13,379 nucleotides of DNA from Acetobacteraceae bacterium. GTDB taxonomy: Bacteria; Pseudomonadota; Alphaproteobacteria; Acetobacterales; Acetobacteraceae. The position numbers were made by a program, and so were the translations under genes. Below the pieces are notes generated by a model that was given only the letters and a program-made list of their open reading frames with translations, made no database searches and was not told the origin of the DNA. Each line of letters opens with the position of its first letter. The stretch's first letter is position 1. Below, in pieces: positions 1-7,341 of this stretch. Location of the stretch: contig DNXO01000014.1 in the NCBI GenBank assembly GCA_003506895.1, positions 1-13,379 on the forward strand. The letters run 5' to 3'.

Positions 1-470
1 AGGCCGACGGCTTCCGTCAAACGATCCGTTTATTTCGCCGCGTATCCTAAGGGATCAAGTCCGATGGGCAGGGGCGTCTGACTTTATCCGCCACGCCTTG
101 ATCTGATCGGCCCTTTCACCCAACAGTGGATGTTTTTCCATTGGGAGCGGGCCAGTAGGGATATCCGGTTAACAATCTCTTTAAAATTCGATCCGGGTAC
201 TTTAGTGGCTAACAAATTGGGCCGTCCTTAGAAAATGAAGCGAGGAGCATGGTCCTGCTGACCGTCTCTCACTGACCATACCCTAGGGGCTCATCAATAT
301 GCGTCTGGTTACGCACGATACGATTTTGGGCCTCGCGTCTGGCCTGTTTGGCGTACCCAGCGGTCTGAGTCGGGACATGAGAAAAATTTCATCTCAATGG
401 CCGGTCGGATTGGATCAGTGATTGCGCCTTTGTCGCAGGGTGCGGTGGACCTGGTATAAAAAATGGTGTC
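1..470. other. Leader/intergenic region without a convincing gene
   Basis: No reading frame here matches a protein I recognise on either strand. The stretch is less GC-rich than the rest of the window. It contains a short dyad, TGAGA-N9-TCTCA (378-396), that could be an operator. A weak sigma70-like pair, TTGTCG (430-435) and TATAAA (455-460), has a 19-bp spacer, which is longer than usual. A 40-codon + frame at 299-421 and a 28-codon minus frame at 55-141 exist, but neither has a good ribosome-binding site or coding-like third positions. Confidence 0.5.
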
Positions 471-510
471 TAATTGTTAAGTGCCATCGGTAATTGGCGT
501 AATATATAAT
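471..510 (+). promoter_or_regulatory. Candidate promoter with direct-repeat activator site for the efflux operon
   Basis: A consensus -10 hexamer TATAAT lies at 505-510. The hexamer 17 bp upstream (TGCCAT, 482-487) is a poor -35. TAATTG occurs twice in direct orientation, at 471-476 and 491-496, exactly 20 bp apart, or about two helical turns. OmpR-family regulators typically bind direct repeats on one face of DNA and can substitute for a weak -35. I infer that the regulator encoded just downstream may activate its own operon here. The start site would be near 517. Confidence 0.4.
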
Positions 511-564
511 AATTATGCGCTGGGAAGTGAATACGGTCAAAGATCGAATCGGCGTGCCCCGGTC

Positions 565-569
565 AGAGG
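565..569 (+). promoter_or_regulatory. Ribosome-binding site AGAGG favouring a GTG start at 578
   Basis: AGAGG lies 8 nt upstream of GTG 578. It is the best Shine-Dalgarno match ahead of any in-frame start of the response regulator. The upstream ATG 515 has no such motif and lies only 5 nt after the TATAAT box. The ATGs at 617 and 623 have at most a GGA-like match. Confidence 0.4.
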
Positions 570-577
570 TTTCCGCA

Positions 578-1327
578 GTGAATATCGCCGCCAATTTTGA
601 ACCGCCGTCGCCTGGGATGCGTATGCCGGAGAAAAAGTCATTGTCGTCGCGCGGGCGGATACTGGTGATCGAGGATGATCAGGAAATCGCGGACGATCTT
701 GTCAACGATCTCATTGACCGGTCATACGATGTAACGCATGTGGTGACGGGAACCCAGGGGGCCGAAGAGGCCAGGCGCGGTGGCTACGATCTGCTGATCG
801 TCGATCTACTGCTGCCGGAGTGTGACGGATTTTCCATTATCCAAGGTTTGCGCGGTGACGGCTTTCGTGTCCCCGTACTTGTCGTCAGCGCGCTCGGTGC
901 GGTCAACGATCGCATACGGGGCCTTAAGATCGGCGGCGACGACTATGTCACGAAGCCATTCGCACTACCCGAGGTTGCGGCGCGGGTGGAGGCATTGCTG
1001 CGCCGGCCGCTTGAAACCCGGGAAACTACCCTGCGGGTCGGGCCGCTGGAGCTTGATCTGATCGAACGGGTCGCCCGCCGGGGCGGGCGTGTGATCGAAT
1101 TGTCGGGAAGCGAGTTCAAGCTGCTGGAATACTTCATGCGGCGTCCTGATCGCGTGGTCACCCGCGATATGCTGCTGGAGGACGTCTGGCACTACCGGTT
1201 TCTGCCGCAGACCAATCTGGTCGATGTCCATATCGGCCGGCTGCGGCGCAAGATCGATGGCTCCGACGGGGAACAGATGCTGCCGAGCATCCGTGGAGTA
1301 GGGTTCATACTTCGTGACCCTAGCTAA
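578..1327 (+). CDS. OmpR/PhoB-family two-component response regulator
   Basis: Cytoplasmic transcription factor, presumably phosphorylated by the kinase encoded next and acting on this efflux operon. With a GTG start at 578 it has 249 residues, a usual family length after a short N-terminal tail. The receiver domain spans about residues 26-143: acidic pair D33/D34 in VIEDD, phospho-acceptor D76 in LLIVDLLLP, S104, and K126 in TKPF. A winged-helix DNA-binding domain (about 150-248) contains the LSGSEFKLLEYF and VDVHIGRLRRKID segments and ends in the hairpin RGVGFILRD. All receiver key residues are present, so it should be phospho-regulated. The start is uncertain: the frame is open from ATG 515, and ATG 617 or 623 would give a more typical N-terminus. 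578 is chosen for its AGAGG site and because ATG 515 nearly abuts the -10 box. The 3' end overlaps the kinase gene by 14 nt. Confidence 0.9.
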   Translation: MNIAANFEPPSPGMRMPEKKSLSSRGRILVIEDDQEIADDLVNDLIDRSYDVTHVVTGTQGAEEARRGGYDLLIVDLLLPECDGFSIIQGLRGDGFRVPVLVVSALGAVNDRIRGLKIGGDDYVTKPFALPEVAARVEALLRRPLETRETTLRVGPLELDLIERVARRGGRVIELSGSEFKLLEYFMRRPDRVVTRDMLLEDVWHYRFLPQTNLVDVHIGRLRRKIDGSDGEQMLPSIRGVGFILRDPS

Positions 1328-2816
1328 ATTTTTCCCAACCGGAATGTTCCGCCTATCTGTAGCCTTTTCCGGGGTCTGCATTCTGTCGAGCGTGATGCTG
1401 TTCGCGGTGATTTACCGTCAGACCAAGGCATTCGAAACGCACCGCATTTCCGCTGCGGTCGTTAGGCAGGCGGCGGCATTGTCGCAGGGAACGCCGGAGG
1501 AAATCCAATGGATGGTGCGCACGCAGTTTCCGCGCGACTATCATGACGAAGACCACAACACCATTTATTCGGCCTTGTTCAGCCCTGATGGCCACCTGAT
1601 CACCGGAAACATCGACCACATCCCTCTTGGGCTGCAGGCCGACGGCGAAGCCCGTGAGGTGGAAGTCACCGAATTGGGTGGCGATCGCGGACCGCGGACG
1701 ATCATCGTCGCGGCCCGTCATCTGCCAGACGGTAACCTGCTGGTGCTGGGGCGTGGCATTGGTGTCCTCAGCACGCTTGCCGATATCGTTGCTGGCGCCC
1801 TGCTATTGGGTGCGATCCCGTCCATCGGAACGGCGCTGGGGGTCGGGCTCTGGCTACGGCGGCAAGCACAACGGCGCGTCAAGGCGGTCAACGAGGCAAT
1901 CGACCGCATCATGCAAGGCGATGTCCATCAACGACTGCCGGTGCAGGGCGTGGCGGACGAGTTCGACCAGTTGGCCGAGAGCGTCAACCGGATGCTCGCC
2001 GAAATTGAGCGGTTGCTGGCTGACATGCAGAGCATCAGCGACAACATCGCCCATGACCTGCGGACGCCCTTGGCGCGCGTCAGGACGGTGCTGGAACGTG
2101 GCCGGGCCAAGGCTGTGTCGATGGCCGACCTCGCCGCGGTATCGGATCGCGCTATCGCGGGGCTGGACCAGGCGCAATCTATTATTACTGCTTTGTTACG
2201 TATAGGCGAGATCGAAAGCGGTCAGCGAAGGGCGGCGTTCTCCCACGTGGACCTGAATGAAATCGTCGGGACGGCGGCCGATCTTTACGGACCGATCGCC
2301 GATGAGAAGCACATCGGGTTTGTCTTCGAAGCCGATGCGGTCTCGCCGATTTATGGCGACCGGGATCTGATGATCGAAGCTGTCGCCAATCTCTTGGATA
2401 ATGCGATCAAGTTCGTCCCCGAGGGCGGTGCGGTGCGGCTGTCGGTTACCGATACGACGAATGGACCAGTCATCCAGGTCACCGACAACGGTCCCGGCAT
2501 CCCGGAGAATGAACGTGATGCCGTAATGACTCGTTTTTACCGCTTGGACAAAAGCCGTCATATCAAGGGCCATGGCCTGGGATTGAGCATCGTCCTCGCG
2601 ATCGTCAAGTTGCATGACTTCGATCTTTCCGTTGGCGATGCATCCCCTGGTTGTGTCTTCGAACTTCGCTGCCATGCCCCGGATCGTTCGTTAACTGCTC
2701 CGATACCGAAAGCCGCGGAAAAGCAAACCTTGCTTCGCCGTTTGGGTATTCGGGGCGGGAAGCAACATGGTTCCGGGCCGTCCGAGCCGCGGGCAACCAC
2801 TCAGTCGGCCGCCTAG
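1314..2816 (+). CDS. HAMP-domain membrane sensor histidine kinase
   Basis: Inner-membrane sensor that autophosphorylates and passes phosphate to the preceding regulator. Domains in order: TM1 about residues 13-34; a periplasmic sensor of about 115 residues that I do not recognise; TM2 about 155-180; HAMP about 181-235; HisKA with phospho-acceptor H247 in AHDLRTPLAR; HATPase_c with N-box N359/N363 in ANLLDNAIKF, G1 DNGPGIP (391-397) and G2 GHGLGLS (419-425). The catalytic set is complete. A tail of about 45 residues after the ATPase fold looks unstructured. The GTG at 1314 is taken because it overlaps the regulator's end by 14 nt and has GGAG/AGGG upstream. ATG 1344 is the alternative and would still precede TM1. 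The layout matches kinases paired with RND pumps. The signal is unknown; the pump's substrate or envelope stress is inference. Confidence 0.93.
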   Translation: MTLAKFFPTGMFRLSVAFSGVCILSSVMLFAVIYRQTKAFETHRISAAVVRQAAALSQGTPEEIQWMVRTQFPRDYHDEDHNTIYSALFSPDGHLITGNIDHIPLGLQADGEAREVEVTELGGDRGPRTIIVAARHLPDGNLLVLGRGIGVLSTLADIVAGALLLGAIPSIGTALGVGLWLRRQAQRRVKAVNEAIDRIMQGDVHQRLPVQGVADEFDQLAESVNRMLAEIERLLADMQSISDNIAHDLRTPLARVRTVLERGRAKAVSMADLAAVSDRAIAGLDQAQSIITALLRIGEIESGQRRAAFSHVDLNEIVGTAADLYGPIADEKHIGFVFEADAVSPIYGDRDLMIEAVANLLDNAIKFVPEGGAVRLSVTDTTNGPVIQVTDNGPGIPENERDAVMTRFYRLDKSRHIKGHGLGLSIVLAIVKLHDFDLSVGDASPGCVFELRCHAPDRSLTAPIPKAAEKQTLLRRLGIRGGKQHGSGPSEPRATTQSAA

Positions 2817-2834
2817 GCTGAAAGGAATATTTCG

Positions 2835-5800
2835 ATGCTCGCGATTATCCGCATAGCCCTGACCCGTCCGCTCACGTTTGTCGTGTTGGCGATCTTGATC
2901 GTGATCTTTGGTGTCTTGTCGGCGTTCACCACGCCGACCGACATCTTTCCGGCGATCCGGATTCCCGTCGTCAGCGTGGTCTGGACCTATACCGGGCTGC
3001 CGCCCGACGACATGTCCGGCCGTGTCGTTTATTATTACGAACGGACATTGACGACGCAGGTCAGCGATATCCAGCATATCGAATCGCAGTCTCTGCCCGG
3101 TTATGGCGTGGTGAAGATCTTCTTCCAGCCCAGCGTCAACATCAGTGCGGCCTTGGCCCAGGTGACGGCGGCTTCGCAGACGGTGCTCAAGCTGCTGCCG
3201 CCGGGTATCACTCCACCTATCGTCTTGAGTTACAACGCTTCCAGCGTGCCCATTCTGCAGCTTGCGCTCTCCAGTAAGACCGAATCGCAGACGGCGCTGT
3301 TCGATTTGGCGCAGAACTTCATTCGGCCGCAGTTGGCAACCGTGGCGGGCGCGGCGATTCCGTCGCCCTATGGCGGCAAGATCCGTCAGGTGCAGGTTGA
3401 CCTGAACATGGAGAAGCTGCAGGCCAACAATCTCTCGCCGCAGGACGTGGTTACCGCGATCTCGGAGCAGAACCTGGTGCTTCCCGCCGGGACGCAGAAG
3501 GTTGGCAAGTTCGAGTACAACGTCCAGCTCAACGCCAGCCCCAAGTCGATCGCGGAGTTGAACGATCTGCCGGTCAAACGGACGGGCGGAACGATCGTCT
3601 ATGTGCACGACGTCGCTTATGTGCATGACGGCAGTCCGCCGCAGACGAATATCGTCCGCATGGACGGCGAGCGTGCGGTGATGATGACCATCCAGAAGGC
3701 CGGTTCGGCGTCCACGCTGGACATCATTGACGGCGTCAAACAGATATTGCCGCGCATCGAATCGACCTTGCCGCCCGGCGTTCATATCATTCTGCTGGGG
3801 GATCAGTCGGTCTTCGTGAAGGCCGCGGTCTCCGGGGTTATCCGCGAAGGTGCCATTGCTGCGGCGCTGACCGGCCTGATGATCCTGCTGTTCCTGGGAA
3901 GCTGGCGTTCCACCCTGATCATCACGATTTCCATCCCGCTCGCGGTGCTGGCGTCGATCATGATGCTGTCGGTGGTGGGTGAAACCATCAACGTCATGAC
4001 CTTGGGTGGATTGGCACTGGCGGTCGGCATCCTGGTCGATGACGCGACGGTGACGATCGAAAACATCAACTGGCATCTAGAGATGGGCAAGGAGATCACC
4101 ACCGCGATCATGGATGGTGCCCGCCAGATCGTGACGCCGGCGTTCGTGTCGCTGCTGTGTATCTGTATCGTCTTCGTGCCGATGTTCTCGCTCAGCGGCG
4201 TGGCGCGCTACCTGTTCGTGCCGCTGGCCGAGGCGGTTATCTTCGCGCTCGTCGCCTCGTTCATCCTGTCCCGCACGCTGGTGCCGACGATGGCGAAATT
4301 CCTGCTGCCGCAGCACGCGCCCCACACGGTGGGCGAACCGAAGCGGTCGCGTAATCCGCTGGTGCGCTTCCAGCAGGCGTTCGAGGCTGGCTTCGTCGTG
4401 GTCCGTCAGCGCTATTTCAACATCCTGCGCTTCGCCGTCGGCTATCCGGTGCCGTTCATCATCGGGTTCCTGGTTGTTGTCGTGGCGTCGTTCGGCCTGA
4501 CGCCCTGGCTTGGCCAGAACTTCTTCCCGTCGGTCGATGCCGGGCAGATCAAGCTGCACATCCGCGGCCAGACAGGGACTCGCATCGAGGAGTCCGCCAG
4601 GCTGTGCGACCTGATCGAGCAGCGTATCCGCCAGGTCATTCCGCCGGCTGATCTGGGGGGTATCGTTGACAACATCGGCTTGCCGATCAGCGGGATCAAC
4701 ATGGCCTATGGCAACTCGGGCACGATCGGTTCCGAGGATGCCGATATCTATATCGCGCTGAAGCCCGACCATCGTCCGACCCAGGATTACGTCGATACAC
4801 TGCGTAAGGAACTGCCCAAGCAGTTCCCGGGCACCAGCTTCGCGTTCCTGCCGGCGGACATTATCACCCAGATCCTGAACTTTGGGTTGCCGGCGCCGAT
4901 CGACGTGCAGGTGATTGGGCCCAACCAGGCCGCCAACCGCGCCTATGCCGACCTATTGCAGACCCGTATCCGCGGTGTGCCGGGCGTGGCCGACCTCCGC
5001 ATGGAGCAAGCCTTCAATCAGCCAACCCTGAATGTCGATGTGAACCGCACGTTCGCGAATTCGGTGGGGCTGACCCAGCGCGATGTCGCCACCAGCCTGC
5101 TGACGACGCTGGCGGGCAGCAGCCAGGTCGCGCCATCCTTCTGGCTCAATCCGGCCAACGGCGTGTCGTATCCGATCGTCGTCCAGACGCCGCAGTATCG
5201 GATGGACAGTTGGTCGGATCTTCGTAACCTGCCGATTACCAACGGTAGCTCGAATCAGCCGCTTGGCGCCTTGGCAACGATCAGCCGCGGTCCGAGCAAC
5301 GGCGTCGTGTCGCACTATAACGTGCAGCCAGTCATCGATCTTTACGCAGCCACGCAGGGACGTGACCTCGGTGCGGTTGCCACCGAAATCCAGCAGATAC
5401 TGACCGATACCAAGGACCAGGTTCCCAAAGGGGCGGTGGTGGTGCTGCGCGGCCAGGTGGAAACGATGCAGACCGCCTATTTCCAGCTCTTCGCGGGCCT
5501 TGCCGGGGCAATCGTGCTGATCTACCTGCTGATCGTCGTTAACTTCCAGTCCTGGCTCGATCCATTCGTGATCGTGACAGGCCTGCCCGCCGCGCTCGCC
5601 GGGATCGTGTGGATGCTGTTCCTGACGCACACCACTCTGTCCGTGCCGGCCTTGACGGGTGCCATCTTGTGTATGGGCGTGGCGACCGCGAACAGCATCC
5701 TGGTCATCAGCTTCGCCCGTGAACGGTTGGCATTGGGCGATGGTCCCGTCAGGGCGGCGTTGGAGGCCGGTTCGATCCGCTTCCGCCCGGTTATCATGAC

Positions 5801-6020
5801 GGCGCTGGCGATGATCATCGGCATGGCGCCGATGGCGTTGGGCATGGGCGAGGGCGGTGAGCAGAACGCACCGCTGGGCCGAGCGGTCATTGGCGGCCTG
5901 CTACTGGCAACGTGCGCGACCCTGCTCTTCGTGCCGACCGTGTTCAGTTTGGTCCATGGGCGAAAGCAGCGCCGCCAGGCTGCCGCCGAAGGGCTCCACT
6001 TGTCTCATTCAAACGCCTGA
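2835..6020 (+). CDS. RND-superfamily efflux permease (AcrB-like fold)
   Basis: Inner-membrane proton-driven pump subunit of a tripartite exporter. At 1061 residues it has normal RND length. It begins with the TM1 segment (about 12-31) and shows two repeated halves, each with TM1 plus a large periplasmic loop and then five TMs: the TM2-6 clusters are at about 336-480 and 880-1040. The TM4 proton-relay pair D402/D403 sits in GILVDDATVTIEN, and R983 in FRPVIMT matches the conserved TM11 Arg. The TM10 segment reads GVATANSILVISFARE, placing A952 where AcrB has K940, a real deviation from the AcrB relay. It also lacks the CusA-type Glu at this place, so neither the drug-pump nor the metal-pump signature applies cleanly. 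A strong AAAGGA site lies 8 nt before ATG 2835, and the gap from the kinase is 18 nt. The substrate is not predictable from what is visible. Confidence 0.93.
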   Translation: MLAIIRIALTRPLTFVVLAILIVIFGVLSAFTTPTDIFPAIRIPVVSVVWTYTGLPPDDMSGRVVYYYERTLTTQVSDIQHIESQSLPGYGVVKIFFQPSVNISAALAQVTAASQTVLKLLPPGITPPIVLSYNASSVPILQLALSSKTESQTALFDLAQNFIRPQLATVAGAAIPSPYGGKIRQVQVDLNMEKLQANNLSPQDVVTAISEQNLVLPAGTQKVGKFEYNVQLNASPKSIAELNDLPVKRTGGTIVYVHDVAYVHDGSPPQTNIVRMDGERAVMMTIQKAGSASTLDIIDGVKQILPRIESTLPPGVHIILLGDQSVFVKAAVSGVIREGAIAAALTGLMILLFLGSWRSTLIITISIPLAVLASIMMLSVVGETINVMTLGGLALAVGILVDDATVTIENINWHLEMGKEITTAIMDGARQIVTPAFVSLLCICIVFVPMFSLSGVARYLFVPLAEAVIFALVASFILSRTLVPTMAKFLLPQHAPHTVGEPKRSRNPLVRFQQAFEAGFVVVRQRYFNILRFAVGYPVPFIIGFLVVVVASFGLTPWLGQNFFPSVDAGQIKLHIRGQTGTRIEESARLCDLIEQRIRQVIPPADLGGIVDNIGLPISGINMAYGNSGTIGSEDADIYIALKPDHRPTQDYVDTLRKELPKQFPGTSFAFLPADIITQILNFGLPAPIDVQVIGPNQAANRAYADLLQTRIRGVPGVADLRMEQAFNQPTLNVDVNRTFANSVGLTQRDVATSLLTTLAGSSQVAPSFWLNPANGVSYPIVVQTPQYRMDSWSDLRNLPITNGSSNQPLGALATISRGPSNGVVSHYNVQPVIDLYAATQGRDLGAVATEIQQILTDTKDQVPKGAVVVLRGQVETMQTAYFQLFAGLAGAIVLIYLLIVVNFQSWLDPFVIVTGLPAALAGIVWMLFLTHTTLSVPALTGAILCMGVATANSILVISFARERLALGDGPVRAALEAGSIRFRPVIMTALAMIIGMAPMALGMGEGGEQNAPLGRAVIGGLLLATCATLLFVPTVFSLVHGRKQRRQAAAEGLHLSHSNA

Positions 6021-6036
6021 CCCGCCGGAGATTCCC

Positions 6037-7341
6037 ATGCAAGATACCTTTGCGGAAACCATACCGCCCGTCGGGCTGGAACAGCACCATCCGGTTAAGC
6101 CGGGGGGCGACGACGCGGGCCACGGCCACAGCGAACCCAGCTTGGCGTCGCACAATGATGGTCCGCCGCCCGTTAAGCGCGGCAGGTTGTTGATTTACGG
6201 TCTGGGCGGGCTGACCGCGGCGATCCTGTTGGCGGTCTATGGTGTGGTCGATCGCGGCAAAAGCGAGGACACCCTGGTCGAACTGACGGCCCAGGAAGCG
6301 ATCCCAACCGTGGACGTGATCAAGCCGCAGGTCGGGGTCACGGGTCAGGAAGTTGTGCTTCCCGGCACGATCAATGCGTTCTTTCAGGCCCCGATCTACG
6401 CGAGGGTCAGCGGCTATCTGAAGATGTGGTACTACGATATTGGCGCGCACGTTAAGGCGGGCGAGAAGCTCGCCTCGATCGAGACGCCAGATCTGGACCA
6501 GGAGCTGGCCCAGGCGAAGGCCAATCTCGGTGTTGCCGTCGCCAACTACAAACTGGCGCAGCTTACGGCGGCACGTTGGCAGAAGCTGCTGAAGTCGGAC
6601 GCGGTCGCGGTGCAGGATGTTGACGTGAAGACAGGCGATTCCGCGGCGAAACAAGCGGCGGTCACCGCCGCCCAGGCCAATGTTGACCGGCTGCAGGCGC
6701 TGGAGGCGTTCAAACGGATCGTCTCGCCGTTCGATGGCGTGATCACCGCGCGCAAAACCGATGTGGGCGCATTGATCAATGCCGGCAGCGGGGTCGGGCC
6801 GGAACTGTTCGCCGTTGCCGACATTCACGAAATGCGCGTGTACGTCCGGGTGCCCCAGTCTGAGTCCGCCGATATCACGAACGGCATGCAAGCGTTCCTG
6901 TCACTGCCGCAGTATCCGGGCAAGAAGTTCCCAGCCACGGTCGCGACGACAGCGAATGCGATTGATCCCGTTTCCAACACGTTGCTGGTGCAACTGACGG
7001 CGAACAACCCGGATGGTATTCTTACCCCTGGCACGTTCGCGCAGGTGCATTTCGAACTTCCGGCGCGGCCGGACGTGGTACGGATCCCGACCAGTGCCTT
7101 GCTGTTTCGCCAGGACGGCCTGAAAGTGGCGGTTCTGGGTTCCGATGGGAAGGTGGAGATAAAGCCGATTCGCGCCGGACGGGATCTTGGCACCCAGATG
7201 GAGGTCCTGGCCGGCCTGACGCCAACCGACCGGCTGATCAACAGCCCACCGGATTCGCTGCTGGCGGGGGAAACCGTCCACGTCACGGGGGAGATGGCCG
7301 GCAAGGCCTCCGCCGGCAACACCGAAGTGTCTGCCCGATGA
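6037..7341 (+). CDS. RND efflux periplasmic adaptor (membrane fusion protein, HlyD/AcrA family)
   Basis: Bridges the permease and the outer-membrane channel. 434 residues: a hydrophilic His-rich N-terminus (H17, H18, H29, H31, H39), one TM anchor at about 51-71, then the lipoyl/barrel first half (VSGYLKMWYYDIGAHVKAGEKLASIETPDLD split around residues 124-154), a short coiled-coil hairpin with Ala/Gln heptads at about 155-222, the second lipoyl half (FKRIVSPFDGVITARKTDVG, 225-244), a beta-barrel, and a membrane-proximal domain to about 418. ATG 6037 has CGGAG at 6026-6030, 6 nt upstream, and lies 16 nt after the permease stop. The frame is open back to 5857, but that part lies within the permease gene. 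It is anchored by a TM helix rather than a lipid, unlike AcrA. The stop overlaps the next start (ATGA), implying coupled translation. Confidence 0.93.
   Translation: MQDTFAETIPPVGLEQHHPVKPGGDDAGHGHSEPSLASHNDGPPPVKRGRLLIYGLGGLTAAILLAVYGVVDRGKSEDTLVELTAQEAIPTVDVIKPQVGVTGQEVVLPGTINAFFQAPIYARVSGYLKMWYYDIGAHVKAGEKLASIETPDLDQELAQAKANLGVAVANYKLAQLTAARWQKLLKSDAVAVQDVDVKTGDSAAKQAAVTAAQANVDRLQALEAFKRIVSPFDGVITARKTDVGALINAGSGVGPELFAVADIHEMRVYVRVPQSESADITNGMQAFLSLPQYPGKKFPATVATTANAIDPVSNTLLVQLTANNPDGILTPGTFAQVHFELPARPDVVRIPTSALLFRQDGLKVAVLGSDGKVEIKPIRAGRDLGTQMEVLAGLTPTDRLINSPPDSLLAGETVHVTGEMAGKASAGNTEVSAR

Noticed and set aside
55..141. 28-codon minus-strand frame at the left edge
   Set aside because: No ribosome-binding site, no recognisable homology pattern and very short.
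451..457. CTGGTAT as a third REP-like copy in the regulator leader
   Set aside because: Only the outer 7-mer is present. No GGCCG core or opposite arm is found next to it.
2691..4076. 461-codon open frame antisense to the RND permease
   Set aside because: It mirrors the codon structure of a clearly real RND gene, is Arg/His/Gln-rich and shows no family motif. Long antisense frames are expected in GC-rich genes.
5857..6036. N-terminal extension of the membrane-fusion protein
   Set aside because: It lies almost wholly within the permease gene. ATG 6037 has a good ribosome-binding site and precedes the membrane anchor.
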